DNA of 64,000 nt from Apostichopus japonicus. Lineage: Eukaryota > Echinodermata > Holothuroidea > Aspidochirotida > Stichopodidae. A program made the position numbers and the translations under genes. The stretch covers positions 22,383,611 through 22,447,610 of the forward strand of contig NC_092576.1 in assembly GCF_037975245.1 (NCBI RefSeq), written 5' to 3'. Position 1 is the first letter of the stretch; each line of letters begins with the position of its first letter. Shown here piece by piece: positions 1-11,389 of the stretch. A model generated the notes under the pieces. The model ran no database searches. It saw only the letters and a list, made by a program, of their open reading frames with translations, and was not told the DNA's origin.

Positions 1-924
1 GAGATTCTAATCCGCCGCTCAGTGTTGCGTAACCTATAGGCATACTGTGTAATTGTACTGTGTGCTAGCTATGCGAGTTTCTTGTTATGTATGCAATTTT
101 TCGATTGGCTATATGGAACAGTGCATATTGTACTGCTGGGAAAAAGCTATAACAGCTCGTAGGAGCAGGTAGTTGTAACGGAAGGAGTCATATGGGCCGT
201 ATGATCTCGTGCTGCCGATTTTTGTTAGAGAAATTGCTGAAGAAATAAAATGCGAATAGTTTCGTCGTGTAATTCTCTATAAATATGTGACTGAATATGT
301 GCTGCTTATGTACTTTTATTTGACAAAACGACTTGCTTCTGGCCTAACGTTCTTCCATACTTGAGTTCAAAATAAAATAAAACTGTGAGCAAACAGCTTA
401 TCCACTAGAGAGCCTGTGTAGAAAAAACACGCACATAATACAGACAGGTTAATGAGCATGGTGAACAGAAAGAGATAGATGTAAGGGGATTAGTAGACAA
501 GGGATGGAGAGAAGAATGAAAGATAAAAACCAACAGGGAAAGAGGAGAGGTAGGAGATAAACAGTGGAGGGACAAAGAGAGGATTAAGGGAAGGGGTAGG
601 GAATAAACTGGAGAAGGACAAAGACAGAAAGGTGTGGAGAAAGAAAGGTGTGGAGGAAAAAAGGGGTGGAAAAAGCTATGAGAAGAGGAGTAATGGGGGG
701 GGGGCAAGGAGGGGAAAAGAAGAAAAGTTAGTCATGTCCTTCCTGAAAGTTGAGCCCATGAGGTTGAATGGTGCGAAGGCGTAGCATCCTCAACCTCTCT
801 CTGCTGATTCGCACTACCTCAGGACGGCTACCTAAGGATTTAATCCCCTATAGAAACATGTCGTTAATGGTATGTTTGCATAGCTCCCAACTCTTGAGAA
901 GGCAAATGCTGGTCCATGCCACGA
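1..924. other. Gene-poor sequence with a purine-rich tract
   Basis: No convincing exon or transposon was recognised. From about 415 to 720 the plus strand is strongly purine-rich (short G and A runs, ending in a G9 run near 696-704). Open frames on its minus strand are low-complexity Ser/Pro/Leu/His reading frames produced by this composition, not genes. Confidence 0.5.
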
Positions 925-1090
925 ATTGCATCCTGGGGGAGGGGTATATGGGGAGGGGTGTCCCCCTCCCCTTTTGATTTTTTTTGGAATCCTGGTGATG
1001 CCTACATGTAAAATGGTGGCACCTAGAAAGGCTTTTGTCACCCAAAATTTTCTGAGAAATATGCATTTTTTTGTGTGTAACATCAATAAA
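925..1090 (+). repeat. Dispersed repeat copy (family also at 40735-40900)
   Basis: The segment starts with a G-rich phrase, runs through a CCCCTCCCC-type stretch, then reads AAAATGGTG about 70 bases further on. The same order of words occurs at 40735-40900, so the two are diverged copies of one interspersed repeat. No coding potential or terminal repeats are visible. The family was not identified. Confidence 0.5.
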
Positions 1091-2722
1091 GTGAATAGTA
1101 GGTGATAATTCATTCTTGTTGTTCGCTGCTCGCCCCAATGAAATGATATATAGCCTAATTTGAGGTTCAAATGATGCTGTAAAGGAGGTTTTATACTCCA
1201 TTATGCTAATTGCTAAAGAAATGATGGTTGCCAAGTCAAAATTAGATGCAATTTTTTTTATGTATACTTGTCAATTACAACGCAGGTTTTTGGGACCCTT
1301 GCGCGGGTCAGCGGGTTTGGGTGTACGAATGCGGGTCCAACCCGCCAATTGCAGGTCAATTGGGAGGTCTGTGGTTGGGAAGGTTAAAGTGTTCTCCAAA
1401 AAAACCCCAAAAGATGAATGACCTTCGGCACAGGGGTAAACTGGAATCCTCCAGCTGCCTTTACTACATTTTACTGCATTACTACAAACATATGGTGGCT
1501 TCCACGGCAACTCTCGACCAGAGTATGCTGTATTGGCCCCAAATAAACCAGATATTCAAATGGTCAAAGTTTTAAAACTGGTTTTATTACCACCTTGAGG
1601 AAATTTACCTCACTGGGACATTCAGGCATCTTATGCTTTCAATTACAATGCATTAGAACAATTTGGAAAGTAAAGACCTCTAGGAACATATTAAATATTC
1701 TAGCAATTATAGCATGCTAAATTGGGGCCAATACTACATAGCCCACCTTGAAAATATCCTGTAACCTACTCTGGATAAACACTATCTAATATGGAAGCAA
1801 TGCTTTGGTTAAAGTATGAATATTGTCACTTAAAGGAAATGCAAGAGAGATAGTGGTTCGTTTTCCCTGCTCATGGTTATTGTAGTTGAACTCAATGTAT
1901 AGAACTGTACAGGTGCAATCAATGTGTTAAAAATAAAAACATGTTACAATACTGACTTACCTAACTTTAGAATAAGCAATACAAACAATAGTAGGGCAGT
2001 GTTCCACATATGGAATGCAAGAACATATACCCAAATAAGGCTAGGAGACGCCATGCCTCCATTGTGGAACTTCTCCATGATAAGTATAGCAGCTTTACAT
2101 GCAAAAGAAACTTTGCCAAAACTTCAAAAGACCCTATAATGTCCCAGGCTGCATTTCAAACATCTCCATCTGCCACTATCTCCATCTGCCACTGGGGTTA
2201 TCATGAGAGCACTGAATGAACTGTTTTATCACTACTAGCTGCAAGTTAGAGTACCTCTTCAACACTCTATGACATCACAATATATATTATGTTAAATTGA
2301 TCTCACACAATACAAAATAAAGACAAGTTATTCTGTACCAACAATAAATAACCCAAGATCAATGTCACATTAGAACTACTGGTATGACTGAACAAACTAC
2401 AGTAAGTCAACAGATCAGATATTGCTATCATGGAAAGCCAACTAGTGTACAATAAAGTATGTAGTGAAACCAATATTCAATCATTTAGTTAATTAATATG
2501 ACACAGTTGTAACTTTGATGACATCAATTATGTAGTTTACTTACACTATGAATGAACATGCAAATCAATGCTAAATACTACAGAAAGGAGAAGGATACAT
2601 AACGCACTGAATGCAACAATCAATGTTTGACACCATGGAGAAGATAAATTCTTATGATACATTGCACTAGCTTAATAACTTCTTAATAACTTTACTGAGA
2701 CACCATGTTTGTTGTTGTCCGT
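1091..2722. other. Unassigned intergenic or intronic sequence
   Basis: AT-rich sequence with only short open frames that lack domain-like composition or paired splice sites. A short GC-richer patch at about 1285-1440 could be repeat-derived. Nothing else recognised. Confidence 0.4.
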
Positions 2723-4741
2723 CAGGGATGCCAACCTCTGAACTCAGAAAACTGTACTCACAGACCCAAAAAACATTTTGCCATACAATACTGTATTTTT
2801 TAATACGATGCCTAATTTGACTTGTAACTCTAAACCGAGCGTTTAAATTGACTTGTTTTTAAGTTTATGAGTTAAAAAATCTGTTATGCAGAATTGATAC
2901 ATCATGATTATAACATCTTATAAAGTGTACAATTGATGAAACTTACAAACATAGTGTTGTAATATACTTAATACTTCTCTTATTATATTCCATTGTGGCC
3001 TTTTTGCACTTCTGCAGGAGTTCCCGATTTAGTTCCCGTTTGTAACAGGGAACCCCTGGGTCTTAGGCTCTTAGGTATCCTTTTGTAGGCCTATGTACCA
3101 AATTACCTCTGGAGTTTCTCGGAAAGAAAACTTTTTTTTTTTACAAATTTCCAAAATACGAAAATATGACATCCTACCTAGTCAGCACTGTGAAAAGCGA
3201 ATGGCCTAGCCTCCTCGACGTGTATGTCACCTGTTCATGGCTTGAAATTGGCTATGAATAGTTACTCAAAATATCCATCTCAAAAAGCATCTCAGACAAA
3301 CCATCCATCTTCAATCTTTACCAAAGTGTAAACTTTAATTACATATTGCCTACATTCCGACATTATTGTGTACTTATTTTCAGTATTATACCGTTTATGA
3401 ACAAATAGAAATGTTACGAACTTGAGGTTAAACATACCTATTCGTTACCTATTTAACTCCATTCAAGTTCAATTAGAAAATGTAAGCTGAGGCCAATCAA
3501 ACTGAAAAGCAAATTGTACCATCATAACTTGTTTAAAATTACTCTAGAATGTTACCAAATTAATGTAAAGAATTAATAACAACTAGAAACTACTCCAATA
3601 TAAAATACAACATTCCCTCTTTCAGACATAGCACATACCTTCCAAACAAATGCCGATATCCAGCAAACTGAAAGTTGTAAACTACGCTACACCTTTTTTG
3701 TTTTTTTGTTTTTGGCAAACCGATGGTTAGGCTACATTTCCCATTGACTTAGTGTGGTTGTTAAGCTAACATGTGGTCGAAGGTTGCAGTTTCCATGGAT
3801 ATTTTAATTTTTTATTTGCGACACAACTAGAGCGAATAAACAGATGGCTAGGTTAGATTTCCATGTTGACTTAGTGTGAAGTAAGGCTACCATGTGGTCG
3901 GAGATTTGTGGGGATTCTAGGTTATTGTCCCGGTGATTGACCCTCTCGCACTGCTTCAAACTTGTTGCAGGATTGTGAGAACTGTTTGCGCGATTCGCGC
4001 TGCAACCGCAAACCTAGGTAGCTAAAGCAAACGCATGTCACAATTAATTTTACACAGACACCTGATATAACGAGGGCGATTTTCTTATATTTCTCTTCTC
4101 TTTTTCGCACTCGTAATTATGCTTTAAGAGTGCTTTTTTAGCACTTGCGAGGGCGAATCGCCCGTCGCCACCCGCTTATTTCCAACCCTGTCCAGCACAT
4201 TCATTAATTCGCGAAATTGGTATTGTTACCATGCTTACTGTGCCCAGAAATATGAAGTCACTAACCACGAGGGAAGCAAACTTGGCGACCCTGGCAGCCT
4301 AATTTGATGAAATTACATCGTGAAAGACGTATAGAGGGTGTCATTATTTTAATATTTCGTACTAAAAGAACAAACCTTATACATCAATTGATATTTTCAA
4401 CTTCCATATGTTTTTGAATAATGATATTTTCACCCTTTCATATGTTTTTGAATAATCGGTATGACATAACTGGTATTCCACGTAATTGTTCCGATTATGC
4501 AATAATCGTACCCATTCCGATTCTGATTCAGTTAATCGTTTGAACACGAATTATAACCCTAAGATTGGCCTTAGTCTCATTTAGCAGCCGCCAGTCGTTT
4601 ATTTTTTGTACTTATTTTTGATAATGGAAAATCGCATTTTTGATAATGGAAAATCGTATTTTTTGAGAACAAAACGTAAAATCGTATTTTTGACAATTTT
4701 CCGTACAAAATACGGCAAAATCGTACTAGTTGGCATCCCTG
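2723..4741. mobile_element. Non-autonomous hAT-like DNA transposon, 2.0 kb
   Basis: The left end reads CAGGGATGCCAAC and the right end GTTGGCATCCCTG, a perfect 13-bp terminal inverted repeat. CAGGG termini are typical of hAT elements. The hexamer GTCCGT lies directly outside both ends (2717-2722 and 4742-4747) and looks like a target-site duplication. hAT elements normally give 8 bp, so either two flanking bases have mutated or the superfamily call is wrong. Short subterminal repeats (around 4617-4700, containing GGAAAATCG) sit near the right end. No transposase frame is present. A tandem copy of the ~130-bp family is nested at 3715-3910. Confidence 0.7.
3715..3910 (-). repeat. ~130-bp tandem family, about 1.5 copies
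   Basis: Two units about 121 bp apart each contain a word like GACTTAGTGTG followed by ATGTGGTCG. The reverse complement of these units matches the tandem array at 32053-32375 and the single copy at 61735-61835. This copy lies inside the hAT-like element, so it was either carried by it or inserted into it. Confidence 0.65.
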
Positions 4742-4747
4742 GTCCGT

Positions 4748-5969
4748 TATGGTACGGTTTGTTCAATTGTCTTGAAGCCTTGTGATATCTACATTCTGGA
4801 TACTTGTTACTCCCATTGTCCACTCTTGTGTCCTTGCTGTATGGTATTGAAATAAGCTGAGAAACTGCTTTGACATCAGCTATTTCAAAATTGTCCGTAT
4901 CCATGTTAACAACGTTCACTATGCAAATCCATAGCTTTCACTGGAGAACAAGAAATATGACAATCATCTTACGTAAAGTAGAGAAGCACACATTAATTAA
5001 TGAAACAATCCAACACAAATACTTCCAGTTCCAACCCTTATATCTGCTTGCAAAACATCCATCATGCCATAACGCTATGCTGTGCTGTACTGTTCCTCTA
5101 AAGGATGTTCTGTACATCTGTAATGTGAAATGAAAATGGAAATAAGACATATTTATGGCATTGTGTGAGGACAGAAGTGTCACAAAGATATACCTGTTCA
5201 AATGATTTTCCAAGATATGATTCATTTGATTTTAATTGCAAAAGAGACATTCAGGCTCATAGCCAAGTAACTGGGTTGGAGCCAGCAAAAATATTATGTT
5301 TGTTTATTTACTGAGATTGTAACTTGCACTCATTGTAATAACTTAAAATTATTGTTCAAATCTGGGTGAACGAAGGCCCCTTAATGATTCCCCTAACATG
5401 TTAAACTAGAAATATCGCTCACACTCAAAATTTGCCAAAAATGTCAATGTCTTTGCTGATATGAAACTATACGCACATGACAACCTGATCAGATGACAAC
5501 TACAGTATAGGCAGTTAAGAGTAACTGTCTTTAAGCAGTGCAAGTACTGTATGTACAAATGAGGCAACATCATCATGAAACATAAAAAGAAAACATAAAG
5601 AGAAAAGAATAAATGTGCAATTTTTGAACACAAACTGCTTCAGACAGGTAGGTAGCACATTCTACAAGATTGGTAAATGTCTTTATACTTTTATCATTAA
5701 CTTGTGGGGTTTGAACATATTTGGGTCCCTCACATTAGCACCATATTTAGCACTATATGTCTATGTCATTAATATAACATAATACAATAAATGAATAAAT
5801 GTGTCCAATGTCCTAAATCTGGTTAGTCATATACACTCCTACAGTAGTAGACTGCAGACCTAGTTAAAATGTAGACTTATTTACAGCATGGAATGGTTAG
5901 AGTATGTACATCAAAAAATTTACCAGTCTCCACTGGGGTATACAGTAGCTGCTGGAGTGCATTGCTGCA
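4748..5969. other. 3' flank and possible 3'UTR of the minus-strand gene
   Basis: No separate gene recognised. This lies downstream of the stop codon of the minus-strand two-exon gene. A minus-strand AATAAA hexamer (plus-strand TTTATT near 5303) could serve as a polyadenylation signal, but its distance from the stop (~670 nt) is not evidence by itself. Confidence 0.3.
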
Positions 5970-6061
5970 TCAGCCTCTGTTGGGCATAGCCTTTTGTTGA
6001 GGAAGTGGTGTTATCTTTTCTGGTTGATCAGTTTGGATACCAACCTCTCGAGTTTCTTCAA
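5970..6061 (-). CDS. Terminal coding exon of a small unidentified protein gene
   Basis: On the minus strand a good polypyrimidine tract and CAG acceptor (6062-6064) precede an open stretch ending in TGA at 5970-5972. Its first two bases complete a codon left with one base by the exon at 8916-8970, giving a continuous frame with no stop. The encoded tail is charged then Pro/Gln-rich: EETREVGIQTDQPEK is followed by a PLPQQK phrase. The joined product would be 48 residues, with no signal peptide or membrane segment. I do not recognise the protein. More exons could lie in the 2.85 kb intron. Confidence 0.45.
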
Positions 6062-8915
6062 CTGAAAAAGACAATTAAAACCGGGATGTGCAAAGTTAAT
6101 AATATATCAGAATGCATACTGTACACATAGCAGGGAAGTGCTCATGAATATTTGAGTGCCAGGCAGATTGGGCGGTAGTGTGATCCACATCTTGGGAGAG
6201 GGATTTCATGGGTACCCCCCCCCCCCTAAATGGACAAATTTTGCACATGAAGTATGCTTAGGTGGTGCTATATTCCTATTCTGTGCCATATATTCTCCCA
6301 GATTTTGGTTATGGTAAAACTTATTAAATTATCATCAAAAAGTGCTGGACGAAAAAGGTTAAATACTGTTTGTGCGGGGCGGCATTCAGAACTGCTGGGC
6401 GCAGCTGCCCAGTGTGAGCAAATCCCTGACATAGTGAATTATATAACTTCCAACATATATTACTGAATACCGCATTTCACTAAATAGTCAACAATTCAAA
6501 TCAATTTTGCAAACACAGAACAGTAATTTCACTACTAGTTACAGAAGTTTGCTATTGGCAGCATAAATTCATCACATCTGCTTTATGATTTACAGTACAT
6601 GTATAGTGTCAACTCTGCAAGTATTCAGGAATGGTTCATTTACTAATCTAGTGCAAACCTAAACTAGTGATGTGCAACAATTTCTATTATATTTCTTATT
6701 TCTATGTTAGTAGTATATACCTGCAGTATTATAACTCATCTACTAATACCTTACATACAAAATGTCATAACGTTTGATGTTACAATGGCAATGTCCCAGT
6801 AGGCTTGCTCATACACTAATATGTCACCAAATTTCATCATGTTCAGAGATGCATAATTGCTTTCAAAATATAGCTAGGCTTTGCTTATTTCCAAGACTAA
6901 AAATTATGGAATATTCTATAGGTGTGCCCTAAACAATGAAGTGTTTAAAAGATACTACAGAAACATGATATGGTATATTATGGGCAACCATTCTAGTTCT
7001 CTCACAAATCAGTAGTATCATTTTCATTTTGTATAAGTTTTAGAACTGCATGATCAGATTATGTGTAGAGCTATGAAGCCTATGATGTTGTTATATTTTG
7101 GCAAATGTCTTTAATTTCTATATCATGATGAAATTATCAATTATTGTAAGACGGACTCAACGACCCACCCCCCCCCCCCCGGAATGGTGCATCATGTCCG
7201 ATGAAGCGCATATTTAGTGCGCTATTACAACTAAAATATGTGCGTCAATGTGCCATGCATGGTGTATCCTTTAAATTAAATGTGATAAATTTTGTCGAAC
7301 ATAAAATGGTGGCATTCACAATTATTGGTGACATTGACTTGTTTCTGTTGTCCTTGATTTTATGATTAAACAACGATGATCGCAAACTATCATGTTTTGA
7401 ATGCATAAATATGTGAACAGTATCTAGTATCCTTCACTAATTCAACAAAGGAGCCTGTAGAGCTAGTGTAGCTTCTTTCTGAGAAGGCTTTTGAGTTTTG
7501 AATTATTTTGGAAAACTTAGTTATATCACATTACACTACAGTTACCAGGAAAAGCCGCTACCATTTTTTTAAGTAACTATACCAATTTGGGAGTATTATA
7601 GGCAATACTCTAATTTGGGATAGAATGACTTTAAATTAATGCGTACATTTTTTCTTTGCAAGTGGAGCATCATCCACAGCTAGAGTGGCTATGCGGATTG
7701 ACAAACAAGTTAAGCAAAGTAAATACCCTAGCCTATGCATATTAGACTTAAAAAAAGTAAAAGAACCCAATGCCTTAGTAACTTAATTCATCTTGGAGTT
7801 GCTCAGCAGATTCGAGGTTATTTCACCACTTAAGAACCCATTCTCAGACAACAAAACAAGACAAAACTGAAATGGCTACACAAATTAGTAGTCTATAACT
7901 GAGAATGACCATGCATGCAAATATGCAGTAAATTTTCAAGTTGTCCTACTAATTTATTTGTTGCTAGGAACTCTATAATTGTGCTGGTAAACTAGAGTAG
8001 GAAATGAAAACAGTTACTTCTGCGTATAGGCCTCTGTCCCTAACGTACCTCATTGCACACTAGACTTACAGTTACAAAATAAATTCTGTATGCCCATATC
8101 AAAAATGCTCTTGACAAGAATAACCACCAAATTGAGGTAGGCCCTCCATGGTGCATAATTTTATAAATCTGGGCCTGGAGCTAGGCTACAGTAGTCCTAC
8201 TTTTGCTATTGCTCCGCTCATGAGAACTTGCATTTCTTTCAAGTTTAACTTTCTTGTGGGGAGATCTCCCTACCAAATCCATATTACACTAATGTAGGCT
8301 AAGTCCTATTCATATTTGCAAAGCTACCGAATCATAAACCAAACACATGATACCGCACGCTTCCATACTGATCATGCTTAGTAGGCGAATATAAGTAGAA
8401 AAGCATAAATAACACTTCATGAAATGTTCGGCCTAGGCTAGGCTGCAGTTTGTACAGCAGCCTGCACTGCAGTAGCATGGACACTGCAGAGTTTGGACAC
8501 CTAAGCCTTAAAACACCCCAAAACTATATCTCATGGTAAAAATCACCTGAAACTATACATGATATGGTTGGGTCATTTTGGAGAGAAAATAACTGTAGCT
8601 TCGTAGTTTTTCGTGCAATTGGCTCTTGCTGTAGGTTGTCTCATCGTGAAATCGTGTATTTCTTAGGGGTGCCGAACTTCGCAGTGTTCCAAACTTCGCA
8701 AAACTGACTATACTACTACTGTACTAGCCTATGTCTCTCGGTGTATTAGTTGCCTTAGTTTGTAGTACTCGTAGTAGTAGGCCTAGCTAGCATGATCTAT
8801 TGAACAATATAACAAGGAAGCCTACGGTAGACCAAACACTTCGGCCGGAAAACAGTATACTGTATCCTAAATAGTAAATATATAACGTTAGTCGTTAGCA
8901 TAATTTGCTGCCTAC
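6062..8915 (-). other. Putative intron of the small two-exon gene
   Basis: AT-rich sequence bounded by a GT (8914-8915, minus) and an AG (6062-6063, minus). It contains homopolymer C runs near 6216-6226 and 7169-7180. No transposon ends or further convincing exons were recognised, but an internal exon cannot be excluded. Confidence 0.4.
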
Positions 8916-8970
8916 CTTCTCGTAAGATCTGCCATGCCAGTAAATGCTCCGCGAAGGTAGCATTGGTCAT
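8916..8970 (-). CDS. First coding exon of a small unidentified protein gene
   Basis: The minus-strand ATG at 8968-8970 has an A at -3. The frame runs 18 codons (starting MTNATFAEHLLAWQ) and ends in phase 1 at a GAAG/GTAGGC donor. The frame stays open upstream of the ATG for a further stretch to an in-frame TGA without another ATG, so this start is preferred. The next supported exon is 5970-6061, which restores phase exactly. The region upstream (about 9120-9160) is locally CG-rich, compatible with a promoter. Product unknown, likely cytosolic or nuclear on composition only. Confidence 0.45.
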
Positions 8971-9558
8971 TTTGTCGATCCCCGATCTCTGTTCCAGTAG
9001 ATCGTTTTTGGAGACCCAGTTCACGTACGTAGCACCAGCTCAAGTACACCTTTCATTTCATGTCCGTTTTGTCGCTCACTGCTTTTGGCATCGGGACCCT
9101 CAATAAAGCAACCTGTGCCTTCCACCTAAACAGCGCTGCGACGCGGCCGCAATATACACGTTACGTGTGTTATGTTACCACTGCATGAAACTGTGCTATA
9201 CATAACGTATATTTACATACAGGATTTACACTGTACAGTGGCAGTATACTACAAATACCGTGTCACGTGAGTAACGGTGAACCATCTAAACTTATGAAAT
9301 TGGCCCGCCCTCTAAAAATTTCCTCGCTGGGAGTATGCTTTTAATTATTTGCGTTACGACAACTCAAACAGGAGAACCATGTGTGTACGATCGGTACAAA
9401 TAAAAACAGTGTTGTAAGTAGGTTAACCACAATCGCGGGATAAGGCCTACCTGACATGTCAATAAGTTAAACATTGCATCCCAATTCACAAGTCATAGGC
9501 ATAGCTTCGGCATTTGTCGACAAACTTTTAGTTTTGTTTCAAATTGTTGACCCTCATT
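8971..9558. other. 5' flank of the small gene; possible promoter
   Basis: It includes a CG-rich patch near 9132-9160 containing GCGGCCGC, unusual for this AT-rich window. No TATA box was recognised at a sensible distance. No other gene seen. Confidence 0.3.
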
Positions 9559-10010
9559 ATGGCCAGCAAGAAAAGACGAAACTTTGAATTCATCGGGGGT
9601 GTTGAAGAAATTGGGAGGGTGGCTGATCATTGTAGTACTTTGCTGCTAAATGATCAGAACAACCCAGATGGCTTGAAGAAATAAAGGAGGAAATTCAAAA
9701 AGAGTGGGCTCAACTCAAGTCTCAAGTCAGTGGCTAAAAACTAATTCCATTTGGTCCCTTATCCCAGCTTGTAATCCAGGAAGGCTGCAACGATCCTCAG
9801 TTGTCTGAATTATTTAAAGTAATGGTGGTTCTGCCAGTGAGTTCTGCAGCTTGTGAAAGGGGATTCTTAACCATCAGTAGAATCAAACCTTCCCACAGAA
9901 CTTCTCTTGCCCCAGACTCTAAAGAATTTAACGCAAATTTCTGAGAATGACCCGTCTGTAACATTTCAACCCTACCACATCAAATGACAGGAGATGATTT
10001 ACCAGCAAAG
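9559..10010 (+). pseudogene. Decayed hAT transposase C-terminal fragment
   Basis: A frame from 9798 to 9944 reads LPVSSAACERGF followed by SRIKPSHRTSLAPD. This matches the conserved C-terminal dimerisation region of hAT transposases (the ssaaxERxFS...ixxxxR..L pattern). Just after this the frame is lost. A +1/+2 shifted frame continues with QISENDPSV and ends at TGA near 9988, so a small deletion near 9918-9925 has broken the gene. Upstream, an ATG at 9559 opens 42 codons (MASKKRRNFEF...) to a stop at 9682-9684, then a phrase EEIQKEWAQLK. The catalytic RNase H-like core is absent, so it cannot be active. Confidence 0.75.
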
Positions 10011-11233
10011 GGCGACGTCACACCGACAGATAACGATCCCCAAACACAACATCAAAACACAAATCACCACCAACAAGCGACTCATCAGATGAAGAACTAG
10101 TTTGCCAATCCCCCCATCCGTATCTTCGAACGATTCAACTTAGTTGAACACCATCATTTATTCATTTTCCCAAAGATAAGTAAGCAGTATTCGCGCTAAG
10201 TTTAGCAGAAACAGAATGTGTGCAAACAAAAAAAAATGGAAAAAAAAGCCCTCATATTTTCACAAAAAGTTTTTCAAGTACCATATTGTAACTGCTATGT
10301 GGTTTCTTCCTTCATCAACAACAGTAAATGTATAAATTCCTATAAGAAAGTTTATTGCAGTGAACTTGAAGCAAGTCCAAATCGCTTTTTTGGTCAACGA
10401 CCAATGTCAATGGGAGATAACTGTGTGAAATCGCTTAGTGTAGTGATACAAAGTGAACTTTCAAGGGAACAAACGTAAAATAACAATTTTGCCGAAATAA
10501 CATTACATATCTCGAAATGAACAACAGGAAGTTTATTGGATTAATTTTTAGTCAAAAAAAATTGATAATTCACAAGACCTGACCAATGAAAGCTGTAAGT
10601 CCGACACTCAGTAATACATCGATAATAATAAAAATTGTCAGTGCCAATCGTTACCTTAACTTAACTTGTTAACGATCCTAACACATGTATACACTGATAC
10701 AGTAGTCTGATGTCATGTAAAGTGAAAGTTACAGATGGTCAGCCATGTCATTGCTAAGTTTTGTGTCCTAAACAATGCTAACAATGTTTCACCGTTTTAT
10801 ATTTTGATATTCGACAACTCAAAGGGATGTGCGTGTGAGGCAGTGGAAGGTGATTGGGGGGAGGTGAGTGCAAGCTAGAGTGGAAGTGTTTACCTCTATA
10901 TTTATTTAGTGTTATCAGATATAGCACTTATGTTTGTAAGGCTTAAATCTGGTGAAAAGAAACAAAATTATGCAATCGATATAGGAGGCAGCTCCAAATG
11001 TGCTTCTGTATGGCAGTGGTGGGTGGAGCGGGTGGGGGGGGGGGAGTAAGGGTGTTGACTGGACACAAAGGGGAAAGTGTAGTGGAGTGTTGAAACAGTA
11101 CAGTATATAAAGGCAAAGCTATTGTAGTAAAATTTTCTGGAATACTAACTTTGATGCAATGCAGGACACCATGTCCCATTAACTGCGTGCAAAACAAAGG
11201 TAAATTATTCAGTCCTTACAAATGGGGTGTATG

Positions 11234-11236
<3 letters not shown>
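10011..11236. other. Unassigned sequence
   Basis: No gene or element recognised. A G-rich run lies at about 11031-11045. Open frames are short, and the minus-strand frame at 10943-11197 is a low-complexity Pro/Thr reading of this run. Confidence 0.4.

Positions 11237-11308
<72 letters not shown>
11237..11308. repeat. (AT)n microsatellite
   Basis: About 72 bp of uninterrupted AT dinucleotide. It abuts the left terminal repeat of the Penelope-like element, which therefore inserted in, or at the edge of, a simple repeat. Confidence 0.97.
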
Positions 11309-11309
<1 letters not shown>

Positions 11310-11310
<1 letters not shown>

Positions 11311-11344
11311 CATAGTTGTTTAACAGTCTTTCCGTTATTCCTAT
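11310..11344 (+). repeat. Left terminal direct repeat of the Penelope-like element
   Basis: It matches 14416-14450 at 32 of 35 positions; the three mismatches lie in the central pyrimidine run. It sits directly after the (AT)n tract. Confidence 0.85.
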
Positions 11345-11389
11345 CTATATCTTTCACTGTTTGTATCTAATTGATCCACCTTTGAAACT

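Noticed and set aside
405-707. 100-codon minus-strand frame rich in Ser, Pro, Leu and His
   Set aside because: It is the reading of a purine-rich tract; no splice signals or domain.
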